This document shows positions 1 through 6,512 of a DNA stretch of 7,370 nucleotides, piece after piece; within the stretch, counting starts at the first letter, position 1; every line of letters starts with the position of its first letter. This DNA is from AP-15 sp045802495 (GTDB taxonomy: Bacteria; Pseudomonadota; Alphaproteobacteria; ATCC43930; CGMCC-115725). The position numbers and the translations under genes are program-made. The stretch spans positions 1-7,370 of the forward strand of contig JBJMQW010000295.1 of the NCBI GenBank assembly GCA_045802495.1, read 5' to 3'. The notes below the pieces were generated by a model. The model worked only from the letters and a program-made list of their open reading frames with translations, ran no database searches and was not told where the DNA came from.

Positions 1-1
1 C

Positions 2-667
2 GGTTTCAGTTACACCGAAGGAATTATCACTGCGCCCGCCGAAATAGCGGAACTGGCTGTAGTTAGTGTTGCCGACGGTATCGTGCTGCGAATGTGGCTG
101 ACCGGCGACCGGTCCGATGCGTTCGCGGCGAGGCGCCGCCGCTTTGTCGGACCAGCCGGATGCGGGATGTGCGGGTTGGAGAGTTTGGCCGAGGCCAATC
201 GTGCAATACCGATGGCGGGTTATGACCTAGAGGTGAGTCGCCAGGACATCGCAGAGGCATTGGCCGCGCTGCCGGCGAGACAGCAGTTAAACATGCAGAC
301 CCGGGCGGTCCACGCCGCGGCGTTTTGGCAGCCGGATCGGAGCCTGGTTCTTCGTGAAGACGTAGGACGGCACAACGCGCTCGACAAATTGGCGGGCGCG
401 CTGCTGCGCACAGGTCGGTCGGCCGCCGATGGCGTCATTGTATTGTCAAGCCGGATTTCCATCGAGCTCGTGCAAAAAGCGGGCATGATGGGGGCGGCCA
501 TCATCGTGGGGGTGTCCGCGCCGACGGCTTTGGCCGTCCGCACCGCAGAGTCAACGGGCCTCACGCTCGTTGGCATCGCACGCGACGACGGGTTCGAGGT
601 GTTCACCCATCCCGAGCGGATCACGAGTCTACCGGCGACAGCCAGGGCCAATTTTGGCGGAGATTGA
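2..667 (+). CDS. fdhD: FdhD, formate dehydrogenase accessory sulfurtransferase (5' end outside window)
   Basis: FdhD carries sulfur from a cysteine desulfurase to the bis-MGD molybdenum (or tungsten) cofactor of formate dehydrogenases; without it these cytoplasmic enzymes are inactive. The frame is open from base 2, and 221 residues are visible of a family that usually has about 260-290. Visible marks: the N-terminal FSYTEGII block (usually gFLfTEGII), the CGMCG motif with the two mobile-loop cysteines (residues about 60-64 of the visible part), REDVGRHNALDK in the middle, and SSRISIELVQKAG towards the C-terminus. The start lies upstream; the GTG at base 83 is only an internal codon, because conserved sequence precedes it. 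It is the only plus-strand gene and converges on the cupin gene. Its client formate dehydrogenase is not in the window. Family assignment is firm. Confidence 0.95.
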   Translation, partial: GFSYTEGIITAPAEIAELAVVSVADGIVLRMWLTGDRSDAFAARRRRFVGPAGCGMCGLESLAEANRAIPMAGYDLEVSRQDIAEALAALPARQQLNMQTRAVHAAAFWQPDRSLVLREDVGRHNALDKLAGALLRTGRSAADGVIVLSSRISIELVQKAGMMGAAIIVGVSAPTALAVRTAESTGLTLVGIARDDGFEVFTHPERITSLPATARANFGGD

Positions 668-707
668 CCGCATTCGGGCAAGGGCACGGGCTCGGGCCCT
701 GCGGGGT

Positions 708-726
708 GCGCCGATGCCTTCGGCGC
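708..726. terminator. GC-rich hairpin between convergent genes, possible terminator
   Basis: A perfect 7-bp stem (GCGCCGA / TCGGCGC) with a 5-nt loop lies 40 nt after the fdhD stop, between two convergent genes. There is no T-run after it on either strand, so it is not a classical intrinsic terminator. In GC-rich genomes such hairpins can still stop or protect transcripts. The position is suggestive, the function is inferred. Confidence 0.35.
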
Positions 727-826
727 GGCGACATGGGGACGCCGGGAAGATCCTCGACGCACGACAGCAGGTGATGGCGCTCGATGCGGCGGCCGAGCAG
801 CTGGCAGCTCTTCTAGACAGTTGGCA

Positions 827-1363
827 CTACACCTGACGCCACCCTGGCTTGCTCGGGTCGACCAATTTCAGATCGACCGGGGCAATGCCAAAAATCCCGA
901 TCACGACCGGCTCGTTCGCGCCTACCTTGACGCCATCATAATGCGGCGTGTGGGCGACTCGCCTGACGAAGCCTCCTGCCGGCACCGGAACGGTAGCGTT
1001 CGGGTCGAAATCGGTACCGCTGTTCACCCACCATGTGCCAGACAGCACCAAACACAGTCGATCGGTAGCGTAGCTGTGCGGTGCGCTCATGTAGCCCGGG
1101 TACCATTTCATCAACACGACGTATGGTCCCGGCTTCTCCAACCCGCCGAAAAGCGTCGCCATCTCAGCACCACGCGGCGGCCCGGCGGGCCACGCCGTCC
1201 ATTTGATCTGGTCGGGCAGCGTTATCTGGGTTTCGGATGGATTCAGCGCGTCCGCTTGCCCAGCGGACAACCCGAGCGGGAGAGCCGCGAGCAGCGGCGC
1301 AAGAAGGATCCGCCGTCGGGTCGCAGACAAGCCATCATCGAACAGGCCAACGAAGGAGGTCAT
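827..1363 (-). CDS. Exported cupin-domain protein with Tat-like signal peptide
   Basis: A 178-residue protein of unknown substrate. Residues 14-39 look like an export signal: SATRRRIL with three arginines, a leucine/alanine-rich core and an ADA cleavage site near residue 39, so a periplasmic location is likely, possibly by the Tat route. The rest is one small beta-barrel cupin. Motif 1 is G90-x5-H96-x-Y98-x2-D101-x7-G109, where the usual second His is Tyr and the usual Glu is Asp. Motif 2 is P128-x-G130-x7-H138. Metal binding is therefore uncertain. The frame stays open 28 codons upstream into the DJ-1 gene, but the ATG at 1363 has AGGAG 8 nt before it (1372-1376) and puts the signal peptide at the N-terminus, so it is preferred. 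It starts 17 nt after the DJ-1 stop, so the two are probably cotranscribed. It is the last gene of the minus-strand run. Function unknown. Confidence 0.82.
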   Translation of the reverse strand: MTSFVGLFDDGLSATRRRILLAPLLAALPLGLSAGQADALNPSETQITLPDQIKWTAWPAGPPRGAEMATLFGGLEKPGPYVVLMKWYPGYMSAPHSYATDRLCLVLSGTWWVNSGTDFDPNATVPVPAGGFVRRVAHTPHYDGVKVGANEPVVIGIFGIAPVDLKLVDPSKPGWRQV

Positions 1364-1380
1364 TATCCGCGCTCCTGCGT

Positions 1381-1962
1381 CTATAGTGAGACACGTGTCC
1401 CGAGGATTTCCAGGAAGAGCGCCAGAAATTGCGGATGAGCAGACCACACAAATCCGCTCACCAGATTGCCGTCGCGAATAGCGCGATCGGGCGCAGTATC
1501 CACAAACTCGACCCCAGCCAAGCGCACTTCCGGCGCGCAGGCGGAATAGCCAGAGACCCGCCGCCCGCGGATCACGTCGGCCGCGGCGAGGATTTGTGCC
1601 GCATGGCAGATCGCCGCGATCGGTTTGTCCTCCTCGGCAAACGCTCGGACAATGTCAATCACGCGCTTGTCGAGCCGTAGGTATTCCGGTGCACGGCCTC
1701 CGGCTATCATCAGGGCATCGTAATCGTTACCTCTGATGTCGGCGAAACTGGCGTTCAGTACGAAATTGTGCCCCGGCTTCTCGGTATAGGTCTGGTCACC
1801 CTCGAAATCGTGGATCGCGGTCTTGATCTTTTCGCCCGCCTTTTTGCCGGGGCACACGGCATGAACGACATGGCCCACCATCGTGAGCGCTTGAAACGGC
1901 ACCATGACTTCGTAATCTTCGGCGAAATCGCCGACGAGAAAGAGGATTTTCTTTGCTGACAT
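1381..1962 (-). CDS. DJ-1/PfpI family protein
   Basis: A 193-residue cytosolic class-I glutamine-amidotransferase-like protein of the PfpI/YhbO/DJ-1 group. Members are reported as proteases, glyoxalases or deglycases acting on methylglyoxal damage; the true activity is debated. Visible: a beta strand ILFLVGDF, the acidic residue Glu15 in AEDYE (equivalent to the conserved Glu of PfpI), the AGGRAPEYLR loop (87-96), and the nucleophile elbow AAICHAAQIL with Cys119 followed by His120. The C-terminus HPQFLALFLEILGT is typical and the length is normal, so the gene looks intact. The ATG at 1962 is chosen because AGGAG (1969-1973) stands 6 nt upstream; a longer frame to 2019 would add an unlikely 19-residue extension. 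It lies 37 nt after the broken SDR and 17 nt before the cupin. Context fits carbonyl or oxidative stress defence. Confidence 0.93.
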   Translation of the reverse strand: MSAKKILFLVGDFAEDYEVMVPFQALTMVGHVVHAVCPGKKAGEKIKTAIHDFEGDQTYTEKPGHNFVLNASFADIRGNDYDALMIAGGRAPEYLRLDKRVIDIVRAFAEEDKPIAAICHAAQILAAADVIRGRRVSGYSACAPEVRLAGVEFVDTAPDRAIRDGNLVSGFVWSAHPQFLALFLEILGTRVSL

Positions 1963-1999
1963 GTTTGTCTCCTGTGATGACTGAGCAGACCTGAACGGA

Positions 2000-2367
2000 T
2001 CAGGCGATCGTATCGGCATCGACCCTCAGCGCCGCACCCGTTGTCGCCGACACCCGTGGGGAGACGGTGTAGACCACCATATGGCCACCTGTTCGGTCGT
2101 GGCCGGCCGCTGGATAGCGGAAAACGGCTCGGCCTTCACGAGCGCATCGCAACCGTTGGCGGTAGAGAGGTCGGCGACGACCCCGCGCACCTCGGCCTCC
2201 GGCGCCCCCGACCTCATGTCGGCTGTGGCTTTATCGACGGCGCTCCGCTTGCGCCCGTTGACGACGACCGTCGCACCGCAAACCGCCAGACCATGCGCAA
2301 TAACGAAGCCGATGCCCCCGGTGGAGCCGGTGACAATCGCAATCTTGCCCGAAAGATCGATCTTCAA
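2000..2367 (-). pseudogene. Short-chain dehydrogenase/reductase remnant: internal deletion plus frameshift
   Basis: SDR enzymes are NAD(P)-dependent oxidoreductases of about 250-265 residues. Here the first ~78 residues are good: TGSTGGIG (13-20) for cofactor binding, VVVNGRK at strand 2, and VVADLS (64-69). At about residues 78-82 (near base 2130) the sequence jumps directly to the family's C-terminal part, SAIQRPATTEQVA. The NNAG motif and the Ser-Tyr-Lys catalytic region, roughly 130-140 residues, are missing. After GCC at 2083-2085 the frame also breaks: GCC-AT-ATG where GCC-AAT-ATG is expected. Reading on from the ATG at 2080 in the other frame gives MVVYTVSP...TTGAALRVDAD and a stop at 2000-2002, a normal SDR ending. 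Unrepaired, the frame ends at 2026 (113 residues). The likely start is TTG at 2367, with GGGAGG 6 nt upstream (2374-2379), 14 nt after the aldo/keto reductase stop. It cannot be a working enzyme. Confidence 0.88.
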
Positions 2368-2381
2368 TGTCACCCTCCCGG

Positions 2382-3425
2382 TTACTGCGCCGCCGCTTGC
2401 AAGACCGCTGTTTCGGGGCGCGGCGGCGGCGCCATGAACTCGGGGCCGACCGGATCGGCGATCGTTTCGCGCAAAATACGATCGATCTCCGCCTTCGCGG
2501 CAGCGTCGAGCGACCATCCGAAGACCTCGTCGACGGGCTGCAATTGTCTGGGGTGTCTTGCACCCCACAATGCCGTCGTTGTGCCTTGATCGAGGATCCA
2601 GCGCACGGCCAAGTGGATGACCCGCTTGCCGTAGCGATCCCTGGCGAATTGATCGAGGCGTCGGACCGCGGCGAGATATTGGGAATAGAGCGGCGGCTGG
2701 AATTTCGGATCCGTCAATCGAAGATCGTCGCCTTGGAATCGCGTGTCCGCTTGCAATTTGCCGGACAACAGACCTCGGCACAGCGCGCCGTAGGTCAGGG
2801 TGGCAAGGTCCGATCTCCGGCAATAGGGCAAGAGCTCGGCCTCGATCTCGCGCTCGAACAGATTATAGGGCGGCTGCACGACATGGAGCTGCGCGGCGCG
2901 GCGGAAGCGCTCGATTTGGGCAACCGAGAAATTGCTTACGCCAATGACGCGGATCTTCCCCTTGTCGAGGAGTGTCTGCATCGCCCCGGCAGTCTCTTCG
3001 ACCGGCACCAACGGGTCGGGCCAATGGACCTGGTAGATGTCGATGTAGTCGGTCCGTAGCCGCCGCAACGAATCCTCCGCCTCACGCAGGATGCGGCCGC
3101 GGCTGGCATTACGGAAGAGCTTGCTACCCTCCCATTCGAGCCCCGCTTTCGTAGCAATCACGACGCGTGAGCGCAGCTTGCCCTCGGCAATGGCGCGGCC
3201 GACGATTTCTTCGGAGCGGCCAAATCCATAGGCTGGAGCGGTGTCGATCAGGTTGATGCCGCTATCGACGGCGGCACGAATTGTGTTGACCGACTCTTGG
3301 TCATCTGTGCCACCCCACATCCATCCGCCGATCGCCCAGGTCCCAAGGCCTATGCGTGAAACGGTCAGCGAGGTCTCGGCGACCTTCCCAGCTTTGGTGT
3401 CGAGATTAAGCGTCATTCTTTCCAT
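2382..3425 (-). CDS. Aldo/keto reductase
   Basis: A cytosolic NADPH-type aldo/keto reductase of 347 residues, reducing aldehydes or ketones to alcohols. The TIM-barrel fold is clear from GIGTW-like RIGLGTWAIGG (24-34), DTAPAYGFGRSEE (61-73), VIATKAGL (89-96) and YIDIYQVHWPD (127-137). The catalytic tetrad is complete: Asp61, Tyr66, Lys93, His134. The IGVSNFS strand and the cofactor-side C-terminal part ALWGARHPRQL are present. Closest in style to the IolS/GSP69-like general stress AKRs; the substrate cannot be told. Two starts compete: ATG at 3425, and GTG directly before it at 3428. GAAGG at 3435-3439 is 9 nt from the ATG and 6 nt from the GTG, the spacing seen in most neighbours. The next gene, the broken SDR, begins 14 nt downstream, so the two were probably a coupled reductase pair. 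It looks intact. Confidence 0.94.
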   Translation of the reverse strand: MERMTLNLDTKAGKVAETSLTVSRIGLGTWAIGGWMWGGTDDQESVNTIRAAVDSGINLIDTAPAYGFGRSEEIVGRAIAEGKLRSRVVIATKAGLEWEGSKLFRNASRGRILREAEDSLRRLRTDYIDIYQVHWPDPLVPVEETAGAMQTLLDKGKIRVIGVSNFSVAQIERFRRAAQLHVVQPPYNLFEREIEAELLPYCRRSDLATLTYGALCRGLLSGKLQADTRFQGDDLRLTDPKFQPPLYSQYLAAVRRLDQFARDRYGKRVIHLAVRWILDQGTTTALWGARHPRQLQPVDEVFGWSLDAAAKAEIDRILRETIADPVGPEFMAPPPRPETAVLQAAAQ

Positions 3426-3467
3426 CACGAATCGCCTTCATTGCTTCAGCACTGGGACGGCATGGCT

Positions 3468-3533
3468 CTATTCGGCTGCGGCGCTATCTGGCACTGTCAC
3501 GCTTTCCGGTTTGCGCGGCTGCAACCAAAATCA
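3468..3533 (-). other. In-frame extension of the aquaporin beyond its TGA stop
   Basis: Following the TGA at 3531-3533, twenty sense codons run in the same frame to a TAG at 3468-3470. They encode a Trp/Arg/Lys-containing start (FWLQPRK) and an acidic, alanine-rich end, like a cytosolic tail after the last helix GALYR. A single base change from TGG (Trp) would create this TGA. It is probably the former C-terminus of the channel, lost by a nonsense change or a sequencing error. Programmed readthrough cannot be excluded. Confidence 0.55.
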
Positions 3534-4166
3534 GCGGTATAACGCACCCGCGCCAATCGCACCCACTAACTGTGCCGCCACGTAGAGCGGGATTTCTCCA
3601 TAAAGACCAGCGGCTACTGCCGGTCCGATGGTCCGCGCCGGGTTGACGCTGCCGCCGGTCAGAACCCCGAATGCGAGAATGCACATTGTGACCGTCATTC
3701 CGATCGCCAATGGCGCAATCCAGCGAGCACTGCCGCGTACCGCCGCGTGCAGGATCGTGTTGACGAGGAAGAAGGTTCCCAATGCTTCGAATGCAAACGC
3801 ACCGGCGTAACTGATGCGTTGCGTATTTACCAGCGTGGCGCCCAGATTAGCCACCGGACCGCCGAATAGGCGAAGCAGCAAGTACCCGGCAGCAATTGCG
3901 CCCGCCAGTTGGGCTAGAAGGTAGGCTGCCACGCGGCCGACCGGAAATTCTCCGGCCGTGGCGAGCCCTAGGGTAACTGCAGGATTGATGTGGCCGCCGC
4001 TGATATCGCCGAAGGCGGCGACGGCGACCATGATGGCAAGACCGTGCGCATAGGCGACGGCAGGATCGTGGTTGGCTCCCAAGGCGGTCGCCGCCCCTGC
4101 TCCCATAAAAATCAGCAAAAAAGTGCCGATGAACTCGGCAGCTAACGATTTTGGCAAAGCGGTCAT
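3531..4166 (-). CDS. MIP/aquaporin family channel, C-terminus cut by a TGA stop
   Basis: An inner-membrane channel with six hydrophobic segments and both half-helix signatures: GGHINPAVT (NPA at 61-63) and GGSVNPART (NPA at 175-177, followed by Arg178). Aligned by eye with E. coli AqpZ, the selectivity filter is His41, Ile163, Gly172, Arg178, in place of Phe, His, Thr, Arg. That combination matches plant TIP2 aquaporins, which pass ammonia and peroxide as well as water. The product is 211 residues, a little short for about 230. Directly after the TGA (3531-3533) the same frame continues with FWLQPRKPESVT... for 20 residues to a TAG at 3468-3470, which would give a normal length. ATG at 4166 is chosen for its GGAG 6 nt upstream (4173-4176). 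It lies 133 nt after the catalase and before the AKR. Whether it carries water, peroxide or small solutes is inference. Confidence 0.9.
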   Translation of the reverse strand: MTALPKSLAAEFIGTFLLIFMGAGAATALGANHDPAVAYAHGLAIMVAVAAFGDISGGHINPAVTLGLATAGEFPVGRVAAYLLAQLAGAIAAGYLLLRLFGGPVANLGATLVNTQRISYAGAFAFEALGTFFLVNTILHAAVRGSARWIAPLAIGMTVTMCILAFGVLTGGSVNPARTIGPAVAAGLYGEIPLYVAAQLVGAIGAGALYR

Positions 4167-4174
4167 ATCCGGCT

Positions 4175-4187
4175 CCAAATGATTTGG
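4175..4187. promoter_or_regulatory. 13-bp perfect dyad overlapping the aquaporin ribosome binding site
   Basis: CCAAATGATTTGG is a perfect 6+1+6 inverted repeat. It overlaps two bases of the GGAG ribosome binding site (4173-4176) and ends 20 nt upstream of the aquaporin ATG. As DNA it could be an operator. In the transcript a 5-bp AT-rich stem with a 3-nt loop could partly cover the ribosome binding site. The role is inferred, and short dyads also occur by chance. Confidence 0.3.
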
Positions 4188-4287
4188 CAGGTGTGAAGGC
4201 GAGAGACGAGCTGCGGCGGCCGAAGCTTTCTCGCGGTGAAGGCTCGGAATGGATGCACCCGTTCGCGACGCCCAAGTTCGGCAGGGC

Positions 4288-4299
4288 GCCGCTCGCGGC
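4288..4299. terminator. Short GC hairpin after the catalase gene
   Basis: GCCGCTCGCGGC folds into a 4-5 bp GC stem just downstream of both possible catalase stops (4308 in the ancestral frame, 4300 in the shifted one), inside the longest gap between minus-strand genes (133 nt). No T-run follows. It may weaken readthrough into the aquaporin or protect the catalase message; this is a weak call. I see nothing else in the gap except the dyad next to the aquaporin. Confidence 0.2.
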
Positions 4300-5763
4300 T
4301 TATGGATTTATTCTGCTGCCTGGCGGAGGGTGAGGCCGAGGGCACGGGCGACGCCGGCGCCATAGGCCGGATCGGCCCGCAGGCAATTGGCGACGTGCCG
4401 CTCCTTGATTTGCAGGCGCGTCGCCCATTGCGCGGGCGGTGTTGTCGAAGAGGGCCTGCTGCTGGGCGGGTGTCATCAGGCGAAAGAGATTGCCCGGCTG
4501 CTCCCAGTGGTCATCGTCGACGCGGTGGTCCCAGTGCGCCCCGTCCCCGTCCACCGGCATTGGAAGCTCGGCGAAATCGGGCTGATTGTCCCAGAGCCCG
4601 TCGCTGTTGGGATTGAAGCTGAGCGTGCCGCCGAAATTGCCGTCGGTGCGCATCTTGCCGTCGCGATGATAGCTGTGGAACGGGCATTGCGGCGCATTGA
4701 CCGGGATGTGGTTGAAGTTGCCTCCGAGCCGGTAACGCTGCGTGTCGCCATAAGAGAAGAGGCGCCCCTGGAGCATTTTGTCGGGGGAGAAGCCGATGCC
4801 GGGAACGATGTTAGCGGGCGAGAAGGCGGCTTGCTCGACTTCGGCGAAATAGTTCTCCGGATAGCGATTGAGCTCCATCACGCCGACCTCGATCAGCGGA
4901 TACTCTTTCTGCGACCAGACTTTGGTGAGGTCGAAGGGATTGTGCTTATGGGTCCTCGCCTGCGCGTCCGTCATCACCTGGATGAAGAGGGTCCAGCGCG
5001 GGAAGTTGCCGGTGTCGATCGCGTTCAGCAGGTCGCGGCCGTTGCTTTCGCGGTCCTTGGCAACGAGAGCTTCGGCTTCCGCGTCGGTGAGATTTGCAAT
5101 CCCTTGCTGGGTGCGAAAATGGAATTTGACCCAGATGCGCTCGTTCGCGGCATTGATCATCGAAAAGGTATGGCTGCCGAATAAGTGCATATGGCGGAAG
5201 TTCTTCGGGATGCCGCGGTCCGACATTGTGATGGTGACCTGGTGCAGCGCCTCGGGCAGCAATGTCCAGAAGTCCCAATTATTGTCCGCACTGCGCAGCC
5301 CGGTGCGCGGGTCGCGCTTGATCGCATGGTTGAGGTCGGGGAAGCGGAGCGGGTCGCGGAAGAAGAACACCGGCGTGTTGTTGCCGACGATGTCCCAGTT
5401 GCCTTCTTCGGTGTAGAACTTCAGCGCAGTGCCGCGTATGTCGCGCTCCGCGTCGGCGGCGCCGCGCTCGCCGGCGACGGTCGAGAAGCGCGCGAACATC
5501 GGCGTCTGTTTGCCGATCGTGCTGAAGATCTTCGCCTTGGTGAAGCGCGTGATGTCTTGCGTCACGATGAAGGTGCCATGGGCGCCCCAGCCCTTCGCGT
5601 GCATGCGGCGCTCTGGGATCACCTCGCGGTCGAAATGCGCCATCTTTTCTAATAGCCAGATGTCCTGCAACAGCGCGGGGCCGCGCGGACCGGCGGTCAT
5701 GATGTTGGTGTTGTCTGCCACCGGCGCGCCAGTGGCGTTGGTGAACCGCTTCGCTGTCGACAT
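4300..5763 (-). CDS. Monofunctional haem catalase with a C-terminal frameshift
   Basis: Breaks hydrogen peroxide into water and oxygen in the cytoplasm. The catalytic His55 sits in ERRMHAKGWGAHG, the catalytic Asn in WDIVGNNTPVFF (124-134), and the haem-ligand Tyr338 in RLFSYGDTQRYRLG. The length, about 485 residues when repaired, is that of small-subunit (clade 3-like) catalases. ATG at 5763 has AAGGGG 6 nt upstream (5770-5775); an extension of 8 codons is possible but unneeded. At bases about 4407-4410, after MGDAPAN, the frame slips. The open frame ends with an arginine- and proline-rich tail (RRRRPCPRPHPPP) and stops at 4300-4302. The other frame gives KERHVANCLRADPAYG... ending LTLRQAAE with a TAA at 4308-4310, as expected for a catalase. 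One extra base or two lost bases explain it. All active-site residues lie before the break, but the C-terminal helices are replaced, so stability is doubtful. HD-domain gene 48 nt upstream. Confidence 0.93.
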   Translation of the reverse strand: MSTAKRFTNATGAPVADNTNIMTAGPRGPALLQDIWLLEKMAHFDREVIPERRMHAKGWGAHGTFIVTQDITRFTKAKIFSTIGKQTPMFARFSTVAGERGAADAERDIRGTALKFYTEEGNWDIVGNNTPVFFFRDPLRFPDLNHAIKRDPRTGLRSADNNWDFWTLLPEALHQVTITMSDRGIPKNFRHMHLFGSHTFSMINAANERIWVKFHFRTQQGIANLTDAEAEALVAKDRESNGRDLLNAIDTGNFPRWTLFIQVMTDAQARTHKHNPFDLTKVWSQKEYPLIEVGVMELNRYPENYFAEVEQAAFSPANIVPGIGFSPDKMLQGRLFSYGDTQRYRLGGNFNHIPVNAPQCPFHSYHRDGKMRTDGNFGGTLSFNPNSDGLWDNQPDFAELPMPVDGDGAHWDHRVDDDHWEQPGNLFRLMTPAQQQALFDNTARAMGDAPANQGAARRQLPAGRSGLWRRRRPCPRPHPPPGSRINP

Positions 5764-5811
5764 GAGAAACCCCTTGGGTTGGATCAAAGGTGGGTGCGAG
5801 GAGGATGTGGC

Positions 5812-6486
5812 CTAGCCGGGCCAGGCAGAGGCGCGGATCACGCGGCAGAAATTCTCGGGCCGGAAGGAGAGATCCTTGTCGGCGAGCACATCGGCCTTGA
5901 CGTTGCCGAAGGTCGTCTCGGGCTTGAGGTGGATGGCATCGTAGAAGGCTTGGATGATCTCTTCCTTGAAGCGGCCCGGGCGCGGGTGCGCGTGGACAAC
6001 GGCGTCGCGCTCGGCGTCCGTGAAATCGGAAAAAGCGATGCCGAGCACGTCCATCTCGACGCCGGCGGTGAGGAGCGCAATGACGGCATGCATGTGCTGC
6101 GGGATGCCGGGTGTAGTGTGCAGCGCAATCGCGGTCCACACCGTCTCGATGTCCCGCTCGGCGATGTCACGGCTCCGGAGAAAGTCGCGGGCGACGTTGG
6201 CGCCGTCGACCTCGAAGCGCTCATGCGTGCTTGCGTGCGCGGGGGTGAGGCCCATGTCGTGGAACATGGCGCCGGCGTAAAGGAGCTCGGGATCGAAGCG
6301 GAGGCCGCGGCGCTTGCCGGTGAGCGCGCCCCAGTAATAGACGCGGCTCGAGTGATGGAACAGCAGCGCTGACTCGGTATCCCCGACCAATTCGGTCACT
6401 TCACGTGCCAGTTTGCTGTCAGGAATGACAACACCCGCTATTGAGTTGGGCGCCGCATAGCTTGCGGATGAGGTGACTAACGTCAT
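5812..6486 (-). CDS. HD-domain metal-dependent hydrolase, cyanamide hydratase-like
   Basis: A 224-residue HD-superfamily protein. Likely metal ligands are His44 or His45 (FHHSSRVYYWG), His76-Asp77 (AMFHDMGLTPAH), with further conserved positions at His123 (ALHTTPGI) and Asp146. The FHHSxR...HDxGLT pattern resembles the cyanamide hydratase-like (fungal DDI2-type) branch of HD proteins. Many bacterial members are named only phosphohydrolase, so the substrate is unknown. The first ~20 residues are not a convincing signal peptide; it is probably cytosolic. ATG at 6486 has CAGGAG 6 nt upstream (6493-6498). It follows the formaldehyde dehydrogenase by 71 nt and precedes the catalase by 48 nt, so it is likely cotranscribed with catalase. 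It appears intact. Confidence 0.85.
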   Translation of the reverse strand: MTLVTSSASYAAPNSIAGVVIPDSKLAREVTELVGDTESALLFHHSSRVYYWGALTGKRRGLRFDPELLYAGAMFHDMGLTPAHASTHERFEVDGANVARDFLRSRDIAERDIETVWTAIALHTTPGIPQHMHAVIALLTAGVEMDVLGIAFSDFTDAERDAVVHAHPRPGRFKEEIIQAFYDAIHLKPETTFGNVKADVLADKDLSFRPENFCRVIRASAWPG

Positions 6487-6512
6487 TGCTTGCTCCTGTA
6501 GAATTTATTGGG

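Noticed and set aside
714..836. Small plus-strand frame after fdhD (40 codons from ATG at 714, ending DSWHYT)
   Set aside because: Its start codon lies inside a perfect hairpin, it has no good ribosome binding site, overlaps the end of the cupin gene by 10 bases and resembles no family I know. A decayed fragment cannot be excluded.
1364..1447. Longer N-terminus for the cupin (28 extra residues)
   Set aside because: It would overlap the DJ-1 gene by 67 bases and bury the signal peptide; the ATG at 1363 has a proper ribosome binding site.
2385..2823. Upstream extension of the SDR frame to 2823
   Set aside because: This part overlaps the AKR in another frame and is Arg-rich without similarity; the real SDR sequence begins at KIDLSGK near 2367.
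2367..3059. Plus-strand frame of 230 codons opposite the aldo/keto reductase
   Set aside because: Shadow frame; the opposite strand carries an intact catalytic tetrad.
4387..5184. Long plus-strand frame of 265 codons opposite the catalase
   Set aside because: Antisense shadow of a GC-rich gene; the minus frame holds all catalase motifs.
5279..6139. Long minus-strand frame of 286 codons across catalase and HD genes
   Set aside because: It is out of frame with both well-recognised proteins, Arg/His-rich, and shows no domain: a composition shadow.
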